Shown here: piece after piece, positions 28,859 to 36,699 of the stretch
How the letters are laid out: the number at the start of each line of letters is the position of its first letter
Numbering within the stretch: position 1 is the stretch's first letter
Origin: Ga0077527 sp964533495
GTDB lineage: Bacteria > Pseudomonadota > Gammaproteobacteria > Burkholderiales > SG8-41
Assembly (NCBI GenBank): GCA_964533495.1
Contig: CAZHJU010000010.1
Location: forward strand, 24,982 to 88,981
DNA: 64,000 bases
Direction: 5' to 3'
Translations under genes and position numbers: made by a program
The notes under the pieces: generated by a model
Seen by the model: the letters and a program-made list of their open reading frames with translations, nothing else
Told to the model about the DNA's origin: nothing
Databases searched by the model: none

Positions 28859-28888
28859 GGCGAGGGGTTCTCAAGTTTGCGTGCATTA

Positions 28889-28904
28889 TGACGCTGTAAC
28901 GTCA
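28889..28904. promoter_or_regulatory. candidate operator of the RHH protein
   Basis: TGACG-CTGTAA-CGTCA is a perfect 5-bp inverted repeat with a 6-bp spacer, 30 bp upstream of the RHH start codon. Short dyads of this kind are typical autoregulatory sites of RHH antitoxins. Confidence 0.4.
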
Positions 28905-29021
28905 AGGCGTTGCCATTATTTTGGCCGGCACGCTCGCCACGGAACCAAGGGCAGACGGCGTCGGGTTTCCGTAATACGCTTCGTTCCCTACGGGCCACTC
29001 CTCAAGCGTTTCCATCAAGGC

Positions 29022-29876
29022 ATGACATCTTCAAATTTCCCCGATCCCCGTTACCTGATCGCCGCCTCCGACCTGGCGTCCCGCCTCACCGGCGTCACCC
29101 TGATCGACCTCCGGCCCGCCGAGGACTTCGCCGTCGGCCATATCCCCGGCAGCACGCACGTCGACCTCTATGGCGTGAGCCTCAACGATTCCTCCGAGGC
29201 GCCGCTGAATTCATTCTTCGCGATTTTCCGCGTGCTGTTCGGCTCGCGCGGCGCGCGCGCCGATCGGCCGGTGGTGATCTACGACCACGAATCGGGCGAG
29301 CGGGCTTCGCGGGCGGTGTGGCTGCTGGCGGTGCTGGGGCATCCGGACGTGCGGTTGCTCGACGGTGGCACCGAGGCTTGGGTGAGGGCGGGGCACAAGC
29401 TTGCGCGGCTGGAAACCGCGCCGCCGCCGGTCGATCCGGTGCAGGCGCCGCCGACCCCGCCGCCGTTCCGCGGCGCGATGAACATGGATCTGCTGGCGAC
29501 GCGTTTCGACGTCGAGCGCGCGATCGGCGATCCCGGATCGGTGATCGTGGACGTGCGCCGCGAGTCCGAATACCGCGGCACCGAAAAACGCGCCCGCCGC
29601 GCCGGCACGATCCCCGGCGCAGTGCATATTTTCTGGCGCGATCATCTGGATGCGCACGGTGCGTTCCGCAAGCCCGACGAGATTCGCGCGCTGTACGAGG
29701 CGAAGGGCATCACGCCGGACAGGACCGTGATTCCGCTGTGCCACGGCGGCTACCGTTCGGCCAGCACTTTCATCGCGCTGAAGTCGCTGGGTTACCCGAA
29801 GGTGCGCAACTACGTCTCGGCCTGGGGCGAGTGGGGTAACCGCGAGGACACGCGCATCGTGATTCCGGACGCCTGA
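29022..29876 (+). CDS. sulfurtransferase with two rhodanese domains
   Basis: About 284 residues: an inactive N-terminal rhodanese domain and a C-terminal active one with the catalytic loop CHGGYRSAST (CxxGxR, persulfide-forming Cys). This is the thiosulfate or 3-mercaptopyruvate sulfurtransferase group; the loop resembles thiosulfate-type CRxGxR more than CGSGVTA. Start ATG 29022. It runs toward a small membrane protein 15-36 bp downstream. Confidence 0.88.
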   Translation: MTSSNFPDPRYLIAASDLASRLTGVTLIDLRPAEDFAVGHIPGSTHVDLYGVSLNDSSEAPLNSFFAIFRVLFGSRGARADRPVVIYDHESGERASRAVWLLAVLGHPDVRLLDGGTEAWVRAGHKLARLETAPPPVDPVQAPPTPPPFRGAMNMDLLATRFDVERAIGDPGSVIVDVRRESEYRGTEKRARRAGTIPGAVHIFWRDHLDAHGAFRKPDEIRALYEAKGITPDRTVIPLCHGGYRSASTFIALKSLGYPKVRNYVSAWGEWGNREDTRIVIPDA

Positions 29877-29911
29877 CTGTTGCGGGTGCAGTGACACTTC
29901 GCCGACCCGCA

Positions 29912-30241
29912 ATGCAGGCGCCGATCACATCCGGTCTTCCGCAGACCGCCGCGGCCTGGAGCCTGACGGTTTCCGGGCTCGCTTGCATGCTGCTGTCGCT
30001 GTGGCTGCAGTTGCCGATGTGGCTGGTCGTCTTCGGCGCGCGTAGCGTCGCGCCCGGCGGTGGGGAGTACATGATGGCGCTGTTTCTCGGCCTGCCGGTG
30101 TTGCTGCTGGCCTTCGTGCTGTTGGGCCTTGCGGTGGCGAAGGCGGCTTGGCGTTCGTGGCTGTCCTGCGCGGGTTTCGCGGTGTCGCTGCTGCCACTGG
30201 CCGGCTGGGTGCTGCTGTTGTTTTATGACATGACGCGCTGA
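29912..30241 (+). CDS. small membrane protein of unknown function
   Basis: About 109 residues with three hydrophobic segments (SLTVSGLACMLLSLWLQLPMWLVVF, MMALFLGLPVLLLAFVLLGLAVA, LSCAGFAVSLLPLAGWVLLLF). ATG 29912 is preferred; GTG 29891 is in the same frame. No family recognised. It is convergent with the DUF599 gene, with a 19-bp gap. Confidence 0.6.
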   Translation: MQAPITSGLPQTAAAWSLTVSGLACMLLSLWLQLPMWLVVFGARSVAPGGGEYMMALFLGLPVLLLAFVLLGLAVAKAAWRSWLSCAGFAVSLLPLAGWVLLLFYDMTR

Positions 30242-30260
30242 AGCCGCCGCGCTGTCCGCG

Positions 30261-30905
30261 TCATTTTCTTTCGAAGCGGTCGAAGGCGTAGAGCAGGGCC
30301 GCCACGGCGGCGGAGGCGGGCGGGCCGGCGAAGGGATGCAGCAGGCTCGCCAGCACCGGGGCGACGAGGATCAGGTGGCGCAGCGCCCAGCTGTACATGA
30401 CGCCGGCCCGCCGCACGTAGACCGTGCCCGTGTACTGCCACTGTTCGCGCTCGGGCGAGCCGACGGGGATGGAGCCGATGAAGCTGACGTGGTTGTAGTA
30501 GCGGATGGCCATCGCCGAGGCCACCAGCGAGGCGAACAGCAGCGCCAGCAGCACCAGTTCCAGCGTCATGCGCGGGGTCAGCTGCGGGATGCCGGTGGCG
30601 GCCGCGCCGAAGGTCGCGTGCAGCGAAGGCGCCGCCAGTGTCACGGTGCCCATCAGGCCGAGGACCGCCGTCGAGGCGAGCATGGCGGCCGACATCAGCG
30701 AGTTGCGCAGCGCCTGCACCGCGAGGATTTCCGAGCCCGGCTGCCGCGATACCGAGCTGAACCACTGTTCGCGCAGCCGCGCGTGGGCGGTGCGGGAGAC
30801 GGCGGCGGGATTGCGCCGGCTCATGAAGAACTGCGCGGTTTCGTAGATCAGCAGCATCGCCACCGTGGTCAGCACGGCAAGCCAGGTCGAGAGGTTGTGG
30901 GTCAT
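30261..30905 (-). CDS. DUF599-family membrane protein
   Basis: 214 residues with four membrane segments, starting at M 30905 (MTHNLSTWLAVLTTVAMLLIYE). The conserved stretches WFSSVSRQPGSEILAVQALRNSLMSA, NHVSFIG and YVRRAGVMYSWALRHLIL match the DUF599 pattern. Function is not known for the family. Confidence 0.82.
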   Translation of the reverse strand: MTHNLSTWLAVLTTVAMLLIYETAQFFMSRRNPAAVSRTAHARLREQWFSSVSRQPGSEILAVQALRNSLMSAAMLASTAVLGLMGTVTLAAPSLHATFGAAATGIPQLTPRMTLELVLLALLFASLVASAMAIRYYNHVSFIGSIPVGSPEREQWQYTGTVYVRRAGVMYSWALRHLILVAPVLASLLHPFAGPPASAAVAALLYAFDRFERK

Positions 30906-31220
30906 CGGGTGCTCCGCGGCGTGCCGGCCGGCGATGGTCGCAGGCTTGATGCGCTCCGGTCGAAGGGCGTTAGTTAGTGTTTGTTCTGTCGGAGTGGACA
31001 GCAAACCCAGCGCAACGTTTCAGGAATTTCGGTGGGCGCGCGGATGCCGTCATGGAGGCTCTTGCCGGCGTGCTGGGCCCGCGGTTTGCGATGCGGGCTT
31101 GAAGATTTTAAATTAGACTATAAGTATTTTCTGATATATGGGATATCCGGTGGCTGGGGGCGTGCAGCGCGGGCACCGGTTATTTGGCAGAATTATTGTT
31201 GATAATCAATGAGGTGGATC
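30906..31220. other. 315-bp divergent intergenic region
   Basis: No gene supported. It contains a degenerate copy of the dispersed AT-rich element (31119-31137) and the dyad TTGATAATCAA (31199-31209), just before the ribosome-binding site gaggtgg of the next gene. Confidence 0.5.
31119..31137 (+). repeat. dispersed AT-rich element, copy D (partial)
   Basis: TATAAGTATTTTCTGATAT keeps the left end TATAAGTATTT of the other copies but lacks the rest. The IHF-like core is broken in this copy. Confidence 0.5.
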
Positions 31221-31649
31221 ATGTTACGTTTTGACGTTCCACAGGTCTGGTCCAACGTGACCCGTTGGGAGGCCTTCATCACTTTTGTGGTCTGCGCGGT
31301 CGCGCTGGCCGGTTTTCCGTGGGCGATGCTGCTGCTGGTGGTCCAGGGTTTTGTGCGCGGCTTCTTCGGCCACCACCGCTGTCCGGCGCATCTGCTGTGG
31401 AAGAAGGTGGCCGAAACCAGGCAGTGGGGCGGCAAGAAGGAAAACGCCGGCGCCAAGATGTTCGCCAACAAGGTGCTGTTCGCGGTCAGCACGATCGCGA
31501 TCGTGCTCTACCTGTCGGGCAGCGGCCTGTGGATGGTGCCCGCCACGGCGCTGCTGCTGTTCTCGACGATGGAATGGGCCTTCTCCTTCTGCGCGGCCTG
31601 CTGGGCCTACGGTTTCTGGTACCAGCATTTCCCGCCGAAGATGGGCTGA
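31221..31649 (+). CDS. DUF4395-like small membrane protein
   Basis: 142 residues. Hydrophobic segments at about 17-40 (FITFVVCAVALAGFPWAMLLLVV), 80-112 and 110-130; a basic loop holds GHHRCPAHLLWKKV. A C-terminal cysteine pair in FSFCAACWAYGFWY suggests a redox or metal role. The layout resembles DUF4395 proteins. It is followed in the same direction by the cupin-rubredoxin gene 114 bp away. Confidence 0.6.
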   Translation: MLRFDVPQVWSNVTRWEAFITFVVCAVALAGFPWAMLLLVVQGFVRGFFGHHRCPAHLLWKKVAETRQWGGKKENAGAKMFANKVLFAVSTIAIVLYLSGSGLWMVPATALLLFSTMEWAFSFCAACWAYGFWYQHFPPKMG

Positions 31650-31763
31650 ACGCGATCCGGGAGCGGGATGCGTTCCATATGCTGATGTATCGCGGGCGCC
31701 GTGGCGGCGCCCGCGCCTATAATCGGAAGTCTGTGCAACTCACACCGATGCAGGGAGCATGCC

Positions 31764-32696
31764 ATGCCGCAGATCGCCGCCTTCGAAGATGTCAAAGCGC
31801 GCCGCAAGGAACGCCAGGTGCCCACGGGGACCGCATGGCGGACCAACTTCATTGATCCCGACGAGAACGATCCGGCGAGCGCGCAGGCTTTCCTGGTCGA
31901 GGGCACGCCGGGCCGGGTGATCAAGTCCCATTTCCACGATCACGACCAGTACCAGGTCATCGTCATGGGCGACGGCGTGCTCGGCAGGCACCAGCTGCAG
32001 GTCAACGCGGTGCATTTCTCGCGCCGCCACACGCCGTACGGGCCGATCGTGTTCGGCGAGAAGCACATGGGATTCCTGACGCTGCGCGCGCACAGGGATG
32101 GCGGCGCGCAGTACGTCGACGAGCCGGAAAAAATGGCGAAGCTGAAGTCCGTCGAAAACCGCAGGCCCTGGCAGGCGACCGAGTTGCCGCGGTTCTCGCG
32201 GCCCGGCGAAGGCGCGGCGCTGCATGCCTTCGGGGAGATCAGCGACGACGAGGGCCTTGCCAGCTTCTCGATGAGCGTGGCGCCGGACGCGAAGGCGCTG
32301 GCGCCCGATCCGGCCGGCAGCAACGGCCAGTACCTGATCGTCGTGCGCGGCAGCCTGCATTACGCAGGCAAGGAGTACAAGGCGCTGTCGGTGGCCTTCG
32401 TCAAGCCGCAGGAAGGGCGTTTCGAACTCGTCGCCGGCGCCGAAGGCCTGGATGTGCTGGTGCTGCATTTCCCGCGCGCCATCGCCGAAGCGGCCGTCGC
32501 GCCGCAGGCGGCGAAGGGCGCGCCCGGCACGCGGGTGTGGCAGTGCATGCTCTGCGCGTTCGTCTACGATGAGGCGAAAGGCATGCCCGACGAGGGCATC
32601 GCGCCGGGCACGCCCTGGGAGGACGTGCCGGAGACCTGGTTCTGCCCGGACTGCTCGGCGGGCAAGAGCGATTTCCAGATGGCGCTGATGGAGTGA
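31764..32696 (+). CDS. cupin-rubredoxin fusion protein
   Basis: 310 residues. Residues 1 to about 245 form a two-part cupin-like region; the first half carries the metal-binding pattern SHFHDHDQYQVIVMGDG (H-x-H then E/Q). The last 52 residues are a complete rubredoxin domain: CMLC, FVYDEAKGMPDEGIAPGTPWEDVP and CPDC with the usual spacing. The joining of the two in one chain is the notable point. It may be a self-sufficient metalloenzyme that receives electrons through its own rubredoxin; that is inference. The next gene is a non-heme iron dioxygenase 36 bp away. Confidence 0.85.
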   Translation: MPQIAAFEDVKARRKERQVPTGTAWRTNFIDPDENDPASAQAFLVEGTPGRVIKSHFHDHDQYQVIVMGDGVLGRHQLQVNAVHFSRRHTPYGPIVFGEKHMGFLTLRAHRDGGAQYVDEPEKMAKLKSVENRRPWQATELPRFSRPGEGAALHAFGEISDDEGLASFSMSVAPDAKALAPDPAGSNGQYLIVVRGSLHYAGKEYKALSVAFVKPQEGRFELVAGAEGLDVLVLHFPRAIAEAAVAPQAAKGAPGTRVWQCMLCAFVYDEAKGMPDEGIAPGTPWEDVPETWFCPDCSAGKSDFQMALME

Positions 32697-32732
32697 CGCC
32701 GGGATTTTCTTTGCGGCGCGTTGCCTGACCGG

Positions 32733-33812
32733 ATGCTCCGGCTCGACGACACGCCCGCCGCCTGGTCGGCCGCGGAACTCGACGCCGACCGGCGCTGGAC
32801 CTTCACCCTCGACGACCGCGCGCGCTGCGATCTCGTCGCTGCGCTGACCCGCGCGCTCGATCCCGCCAAAACCCTGTTCGATTACCGCCGCGAGGATTTC
32901 GATCTCGGCGCGGCGGAGCCGGTGTTGCGCGCGGCCTTCGCCGAGGTGCGCGACGGCCGCGGCGTCGCGCTGGTGCGCGGCCTGCCGCGCGAGGGCCTCG
33001 ACGAGAAGGATTTCGAGCTGCTGACCTGGGGCATCGGCCTGCATTTCGGTGTCGGCCGGCCGCAGGGCGGGCAGAGCCATTACGTCTCCGCGGTGCGCGA
33101 CGCCGGAAACAGCTATCGCACGGGCACCGGCCGCGGCTACAACACGAATGCCGAGCTCGACTTCCACACGGATTCGACCGACGTCGTCGTGCTGGGCTGC
33201 TACAACCGCGCGGCGGCGGGCGGCATGAGCATCACCACCAGTTCGGTGGCGGCCTTCCACGCGATGCGGCGCGAGCATCCGCAGCTCGCGGAGCTGCTGC
33301 TGGAGCCGATCCACTTCAGCCGCCAGGGCGAGCAGGCGCCGGACGAGGCGCCGTCCTATCCGCACCCGGTCTTCGACGCGGTCGACGGCCGGCTCTGCAG
33401 CAAGTGGAACCGCAACCGCGTGACCTCGGCGCAGAAGATCGAAGGCGTGCCGCGGCTGTCGGCGGAACAATGGGCGGCGCTGGAGGCCTTCGACGCGCTG
33501 GCGCGGCGCGCGGACCTCGCGCACGGCATGTGGCTGCAGCCCGGCGACCTGCAGATCATCAACAGCCATGTCACGCTGCATTCGCGCACCGATTTCACCG
33601 ATCATGACGATCCCGCGAAAAAGCGGCTGCTGTTCCGGCTGTGGCTGGCGCCGGCCGACGGCCTGCGGCTGCCGGAAAGCTGGCGCGTGCTCTACCGGTC
33701 GGTGGCGCCGCGCACGGTGCGCGGCGGCATCATCGGCCGCCGGCACGACGCGGCGCGCAAGGCCTACGAGGCGCGGCAGGCGGTGGCGTTGGGCATGCAG
33801 ATTGTTTTATAA
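32733..33812 (+). CDS. TauD/TfdA-family Fe(II)/2-oxoglutarate dioxygenase
   Basis: About 359 residues. The facial-triad His and Asp are in LDFHTDSTD, the distal His in INSHVTLHSRTDF, and the 2-oxoglutarate-binding Arg in KKRLLFRLWLA. These are the features of the TauD/TfdA (clavaminate synthase-like) fold. Start ATG 32733 (TTG 32721 also possible). Substrate unknown. The stop codon lies within the dispersed AT-rich element. Confidence 0.85.
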   Translation: MLRLDDTPAAWSAAELDADRRWTFTLDDRARCDLVAALTRALDPAKTLFDYRREDFDLGAAEPVLRAAFAEVRDGRGVALVRGLPREGLDEKDFELLTWGIGLHFGVGRPQGGQSHYVSAVRDAGNSYRTGTGRGYNTNAELDFHTDSTDVVVLGCYNRAAAGGMSITTSSVAAFHAMRREHPQLAELLLEPIHFSRQGEQAPDEAPSYPHPVFDAVDGRLCSKWNRNRVTSAQKIEGVPRLSAEQWAALEAFDALARRADLAHGMWLQPGDLQIINSHVTLHSRTDFTDHDDPAKKRLLFRLWLAPADGLRLPESWRVLYRSVAPRTVRGGIIGRRHDAARKAYEARQAVALGMQIVL

Positions 33813-33839
33813 AAATATCAATAAAATCAAATACTTATA
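33808..33839 (-). repeat. dispersed AT-rich element, copy E
   Basis: On the minus strand it reads TATAAGTATTTGATTTTATT followed by GATATTTTTATAAA; full 20-base core. It sits between two convergent genes and supplies the TAA stop of the dioxygenase (33810-33812). The plus strand reads AATCAAATACTTA, an exact IHF-type core with an A/T-rich 5' flank. Confidence 0.88.
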
Positions 33840-33851
33840 GTTTTACCTCTA

Positions 33852-34694
33852 TCAGGCCAGCTTGATCGCGACGGCACCCGCCACGACCACCAGCACCGCC
33901 GCGTAACGCAGCGCGCCGACACGCTCGCGCAGCAGCGTCGCCGCGAGCAGCGTGCCGAACGCCACCGAGGTTTCACGCAGCGCCGCGACCAGCGCGATCG
34001 GCGCCTGGGTCATCGCCCACAGCGCCAGCGCGTACGAGGCCAGCGTGCAGGCGCCGCCGAACAGCCCGCGCCGCCAGTGGCGCCGCGCGTAGGTAAGCGT
34101 GGCCGCGCGGTCGCGCGCGAGGAAGATCGCCGCCAGCGGCAGCGCGGTGAGCAGGAACACCCAGCCGGTGTAGGCCGCGGCATTGCCCGACAGGCGCACG
34201 CCGACGCCGTCGACCAGCGTGTAGACGACGACGATGCCGGCGGTGCCGAAGGCGAACAGCGCGGCATGGCCGTGGAAGCCGGCCTTGCGCCAGGCGTCGC
34301 CGGCGAGCAGCAGCACGCCGCCGCAGATCAGCGCGATGCCGGCCCAGCCGGCGGGAGCGGGAATTTCCGCGAGCAGCAGCGCGGCGGCGAGCGCCGACAG
34401 CGCCGGCGCGGTGCCGCGCATCAGCGGATAGACGAAACTCAGTTCGCCGTGGCGGTAGGCGCCGGCGACGAGCAGGAAGTAGGCGACGTGGATCGCGCCG
34501 GAGGCGATCACGTAGGGCCAGCTCGCCGCCGCCGGCAGCGGCGCGAAGGGCAGCAGCGCGAGCATGATCGCGCCGGCACCGGCGACCACCAGCACGGTGT
34601 CGAGCGTGCGGTCGGCGGCGCCGCGGATCATCGTGTTCCACGCCGCGTGCAGCAGCGCGCCCAGCAATACGGCGAGAAGGACTTCGAAGCTCAT
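33852..34694 (-). CDS. EamA/DMT-superfamily transporter
   Basis: 280 residues with ten hydrophobic segments in two five-helix repeats (EamA fold). The start MSFEVLLAVLLGALLHAAWNTMIRG is typical. The family exports amino acids or metabolites; the substrate is not predictable. It is 39 bp downstream of the CDF gene in the same direction, probably co-transcribed. Confidence 0.85.
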   Translation of the reverse strand: MSFEVLLAVLLGALLHAAWNTMIRGAADRTLDTVLVVAGAGAIMLALLPFAPLPAAASWPYVIASGAIHVAYFLLVAGAYRHGELSFVYPLMRGTAPALSALAAALLLAEIPAPAGWAGIALICGGVLLLAGDAWRKAGFHGHAALFAFGTAGIVVVYTLVDGVGVRLSGNAAAYTGWVFLLTALPLAAIFLARDRAATLTYARRHWRRGLFGGACTLASYALALWAMTQAPIALVAALRETSVAFGTLLAATLLRERVGALRYAAVLVVVAGAVAIKLA

Positions 34695-34733
34695 GGCTCA
34701 GGCCGCGCGCCGGCGCTGGCGATCGGCCATCGC

Positions 34734-35678
34734 TCAGCGTCCGGCGTGCGGCGGGCAGGCCACGGCGCAGGCTTCGGTTTCGATCTGCAGCGTGACGTGC
34801 TCGATGCCGAAACGCTCGCGCAGGCTTTGCTGCGCCTGTTGCAGGATGTCGGAAACCGCGCGTTCGCCGTTGCTGACGAGGTGGGCGGTCAGCGCCTGTT
34901 CGGCCGTGCTCATCGCCCACACGTGCAGGTCGTGCACCGAGGCGACGCCGGGAATCTGCCGCAGCGTGGCCAGCACCTCGGCGAGGTCGATGTGCTCGGG
35001 CACGCCGTCGAACAGCAGGTGCAGCGACTGCCGGAACAGCGACCAGGTGCCGATCACGACCGCCGCGGCGATGATCAGGCTCGCCAGCGGATCGATCCAG
35101 GTCCAGCCCTGCCACAGGTAGAGCAGGCCGGCGATGACCACGCCGACGGAAACCAGGGCGTCGGCGGCCATGTGCAGGAAGGCGCCGCGGATGTTGAGGT
35201 CGGACTTGCTGCCTGCCATGAACAGCGCGGCGGTGAATGCGTTGACGACCGTCCCGATCGCGGCGACGGCGATGACGGTGCCGGCGGCGATCGGCGACGG
35301 ATTGCTGAAACGCTGGATCGCCTCCCAGCCGAGCGAGCCCATCGCGACCAGCAGGATGACGGCATTGGCGAAGCTGGCGAGTATCGAGCCGCGGCGCCAG
35401 CCGTAGGTCTTGCTCGTGGTGGGCCTGAGCCGCGCCGCGGCGAAGGCGGCCCAGGCGAGCAGCAGGCTGCCGACGTCGCTGAGGTTGTGCGCGGCATCGG
35501 CGAGCAGCGCCAGCGATCCGGTGACCCAGCCGTACCAGGCTTCGACGATGACGAAGCCGACGTTGAGCAGGATGCCGATGCCGAAGGCACGGCCGTAGCT
35601 GGCCGGCGCGTGATCGTGGCCGTGTCCCTGCGCCGGCGGGTGCGGATGGGCGTGGCCGTGGTCGTGCGGATGGCTCAT
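34734..35678 (-). CDS. cation diffusion facilitator (CzcD/ZitB-type Zn/Co/Cd exporter)
   Basis: 314 residues. A His-rich N-terminus (MSHPHDHGHAHPHPPAQGHG) precedes six membrane segments. The metal-site motifs are LLADAAHNLSD in TM2 (HxxxD) and HMAADALVSVG in TM5. A cytoplasmic C-terminal domain contains VHDLHVWAM, as in the Zn-exporting CDF group. Proton-driven efflux of divalent metals is expected. Confidence 0.92.
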   Translation of the reverse strand: MSHPHDHGHAHPHPPAQGHGHDHAPASYGRAFGIGILLNVGFVIVEAWYGWVTGSLALLADAAHNLSDVGSLLLAWAAFAAARLRPTTSKTYGWRRGSILASFANAVILLVAMGSLGWEAIQRFSNPSPIAAGTVIAVAAIGTVVNAFTAALFMAGSKSDLNIRGAFLHMAADALVSVGVVIAGLLYLWQGWTWIDPLASLIIAAAVVIGTWSLFRQSLHLLFDGVPEHIDLAEVLATLRQIPGVASVHDLHVWAMSTAEQALTAHLVSNGERAVSDILQQAQQSLRERFGIEHVTLQIETEACAVACPPHAGR

Positions 35679-35709
35679 GCCGGCACAGGATACGCCATCC
35701 GCGGCGGGA

Positions 35710-36624
35710 TCAGGCTGGCCTGGCGCGCGCGGCGATCAGCGCGTCGATCACCGGGTGGATGTTCTCCGGCTCGACCGGAAATTTTTCCGGCATGCCCATT
35801 TTCACCATGTCGCGCAGCATCGCGATGGTGGTGCGGGTCGTGCGATCGGAGGAGCCCATGCCGTGCAGCAGCTCCAGGCATTCCTTCATTTCGTGGATGC
35901 GCCGCTCGCAGTGCACCGCGGTGCCGCCGATGTAGCGCTTGATGATCTTCTGGAACGGGATGTCGTTGAAGGTGACCGAGCAATCCTCGACCACCTCGTC
36001 GAGGATGTTGCGGCGGCGCGCTGCCTCCATGGTCTCCAGCAGGATCGCCGCCAGCCCCTTCATCAGCACGCTGCGGATCAGCTTCATCGCGCTGGCGTCG
36101 CCGGGACCGGTGCCGACGACGTTGATGACCATGCCGTGGGGCGTCATGCGGTCGCGGAATTCCGCGGCGTGCCGGCCGCTGGCGACGAAGGGCACCTTCA
36201 GGCCCATGAGGTCGACCGGGCCCATGATCGAGGCGTCGACGAACTTCGCGGCGTCGCCGACCAGCGCCGCGGCCTGTTCCATCGCCTTCGCGGAATTGCT
36301 GCTGGCGTCGACGTAGAGGTGGTCGGGGCGCAGGTGCTTGAGGATCTTTTTCAGCGCCGGCACGGCGGACTTGCCCGGCGTCAGCGCGATGATGATGTCG
36401 GTTTTCCGGGCCAGCGCGCCGGCGGTTTTGGTCAGCGTGACGCCGGAGGCCTCGGCGCGCTGCCAGGCCAGGTCGCCGGGCTGCGCTTTGGCGCCGCTGC
36501 GGCTGTAGCCGAGGATGCCGGTGAAACCGGCCTGCGCAAAGTCTTTCGCGAGGCGGGCGGCGGCTTCGCCGAAGCCGAGCAGGCCGAGGCGGGGGAGTTG
36601 CGTCGTGGTGTCCATTGCGGTCAT
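35710..36624 (-). CDS. NAD(P)-binding 6-phosphogluconate-dehydrogenase-like oxidoreductase (DUF1932)
   Basis: About 304 residues. The Rossmann motif is LGLLGFGEAAARLA (GxGxxA), followed by beta-hydroxyacid dehydrogenase-like blocks (FVDASIMGP, VVGTGPGDASAMKLIRSVLMKG with the active-site Lys). The C-terminal domain is of the DUF1932 type. Substrate unknown. The first Met may be internal (M4). Confidence 0.85.
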   Translation of the reverse strand: MTAMDTTTQLPRLGLLGFGEAAARLAKDFAQAGFTGILGYSRSGAKAQPGDLAWQRAEASGVTLTKTAGALARKTDIIIALTPGKSAVPALKKILKHLRPDHLYVDASSNSAKAMEQAAALVGDAAKFVDASIMGPVDLMGLKVPFVASGRHAAEFRDRMTPHGMVINVVGTGPGDASAMKLIRSVLMKGLAAILLETMEAARRRNILDEVVEDCSVTFNDIPFQKIIKRYIGGTAVHCERRIHEMKECLELLHGMGSSDRTTRTTIAMLRDMVKMGMPEKFPVEPENIHPVIDALIAARARPA

Positions 36625-36699
36625 TCCGGGATGTTGTTCAATGAAAGCGGGGGAGCAATGATAAGGCCTGCGGCCGCAGGGGCCGGCGGCGGGTCCAGA

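Noticed and set aside
31199..31209. TTGATAATCAA as an FNR/Anr box
   Set aside because: FNR sites need TTGAT-N4-ATCAA; here only one base separates the half sites.
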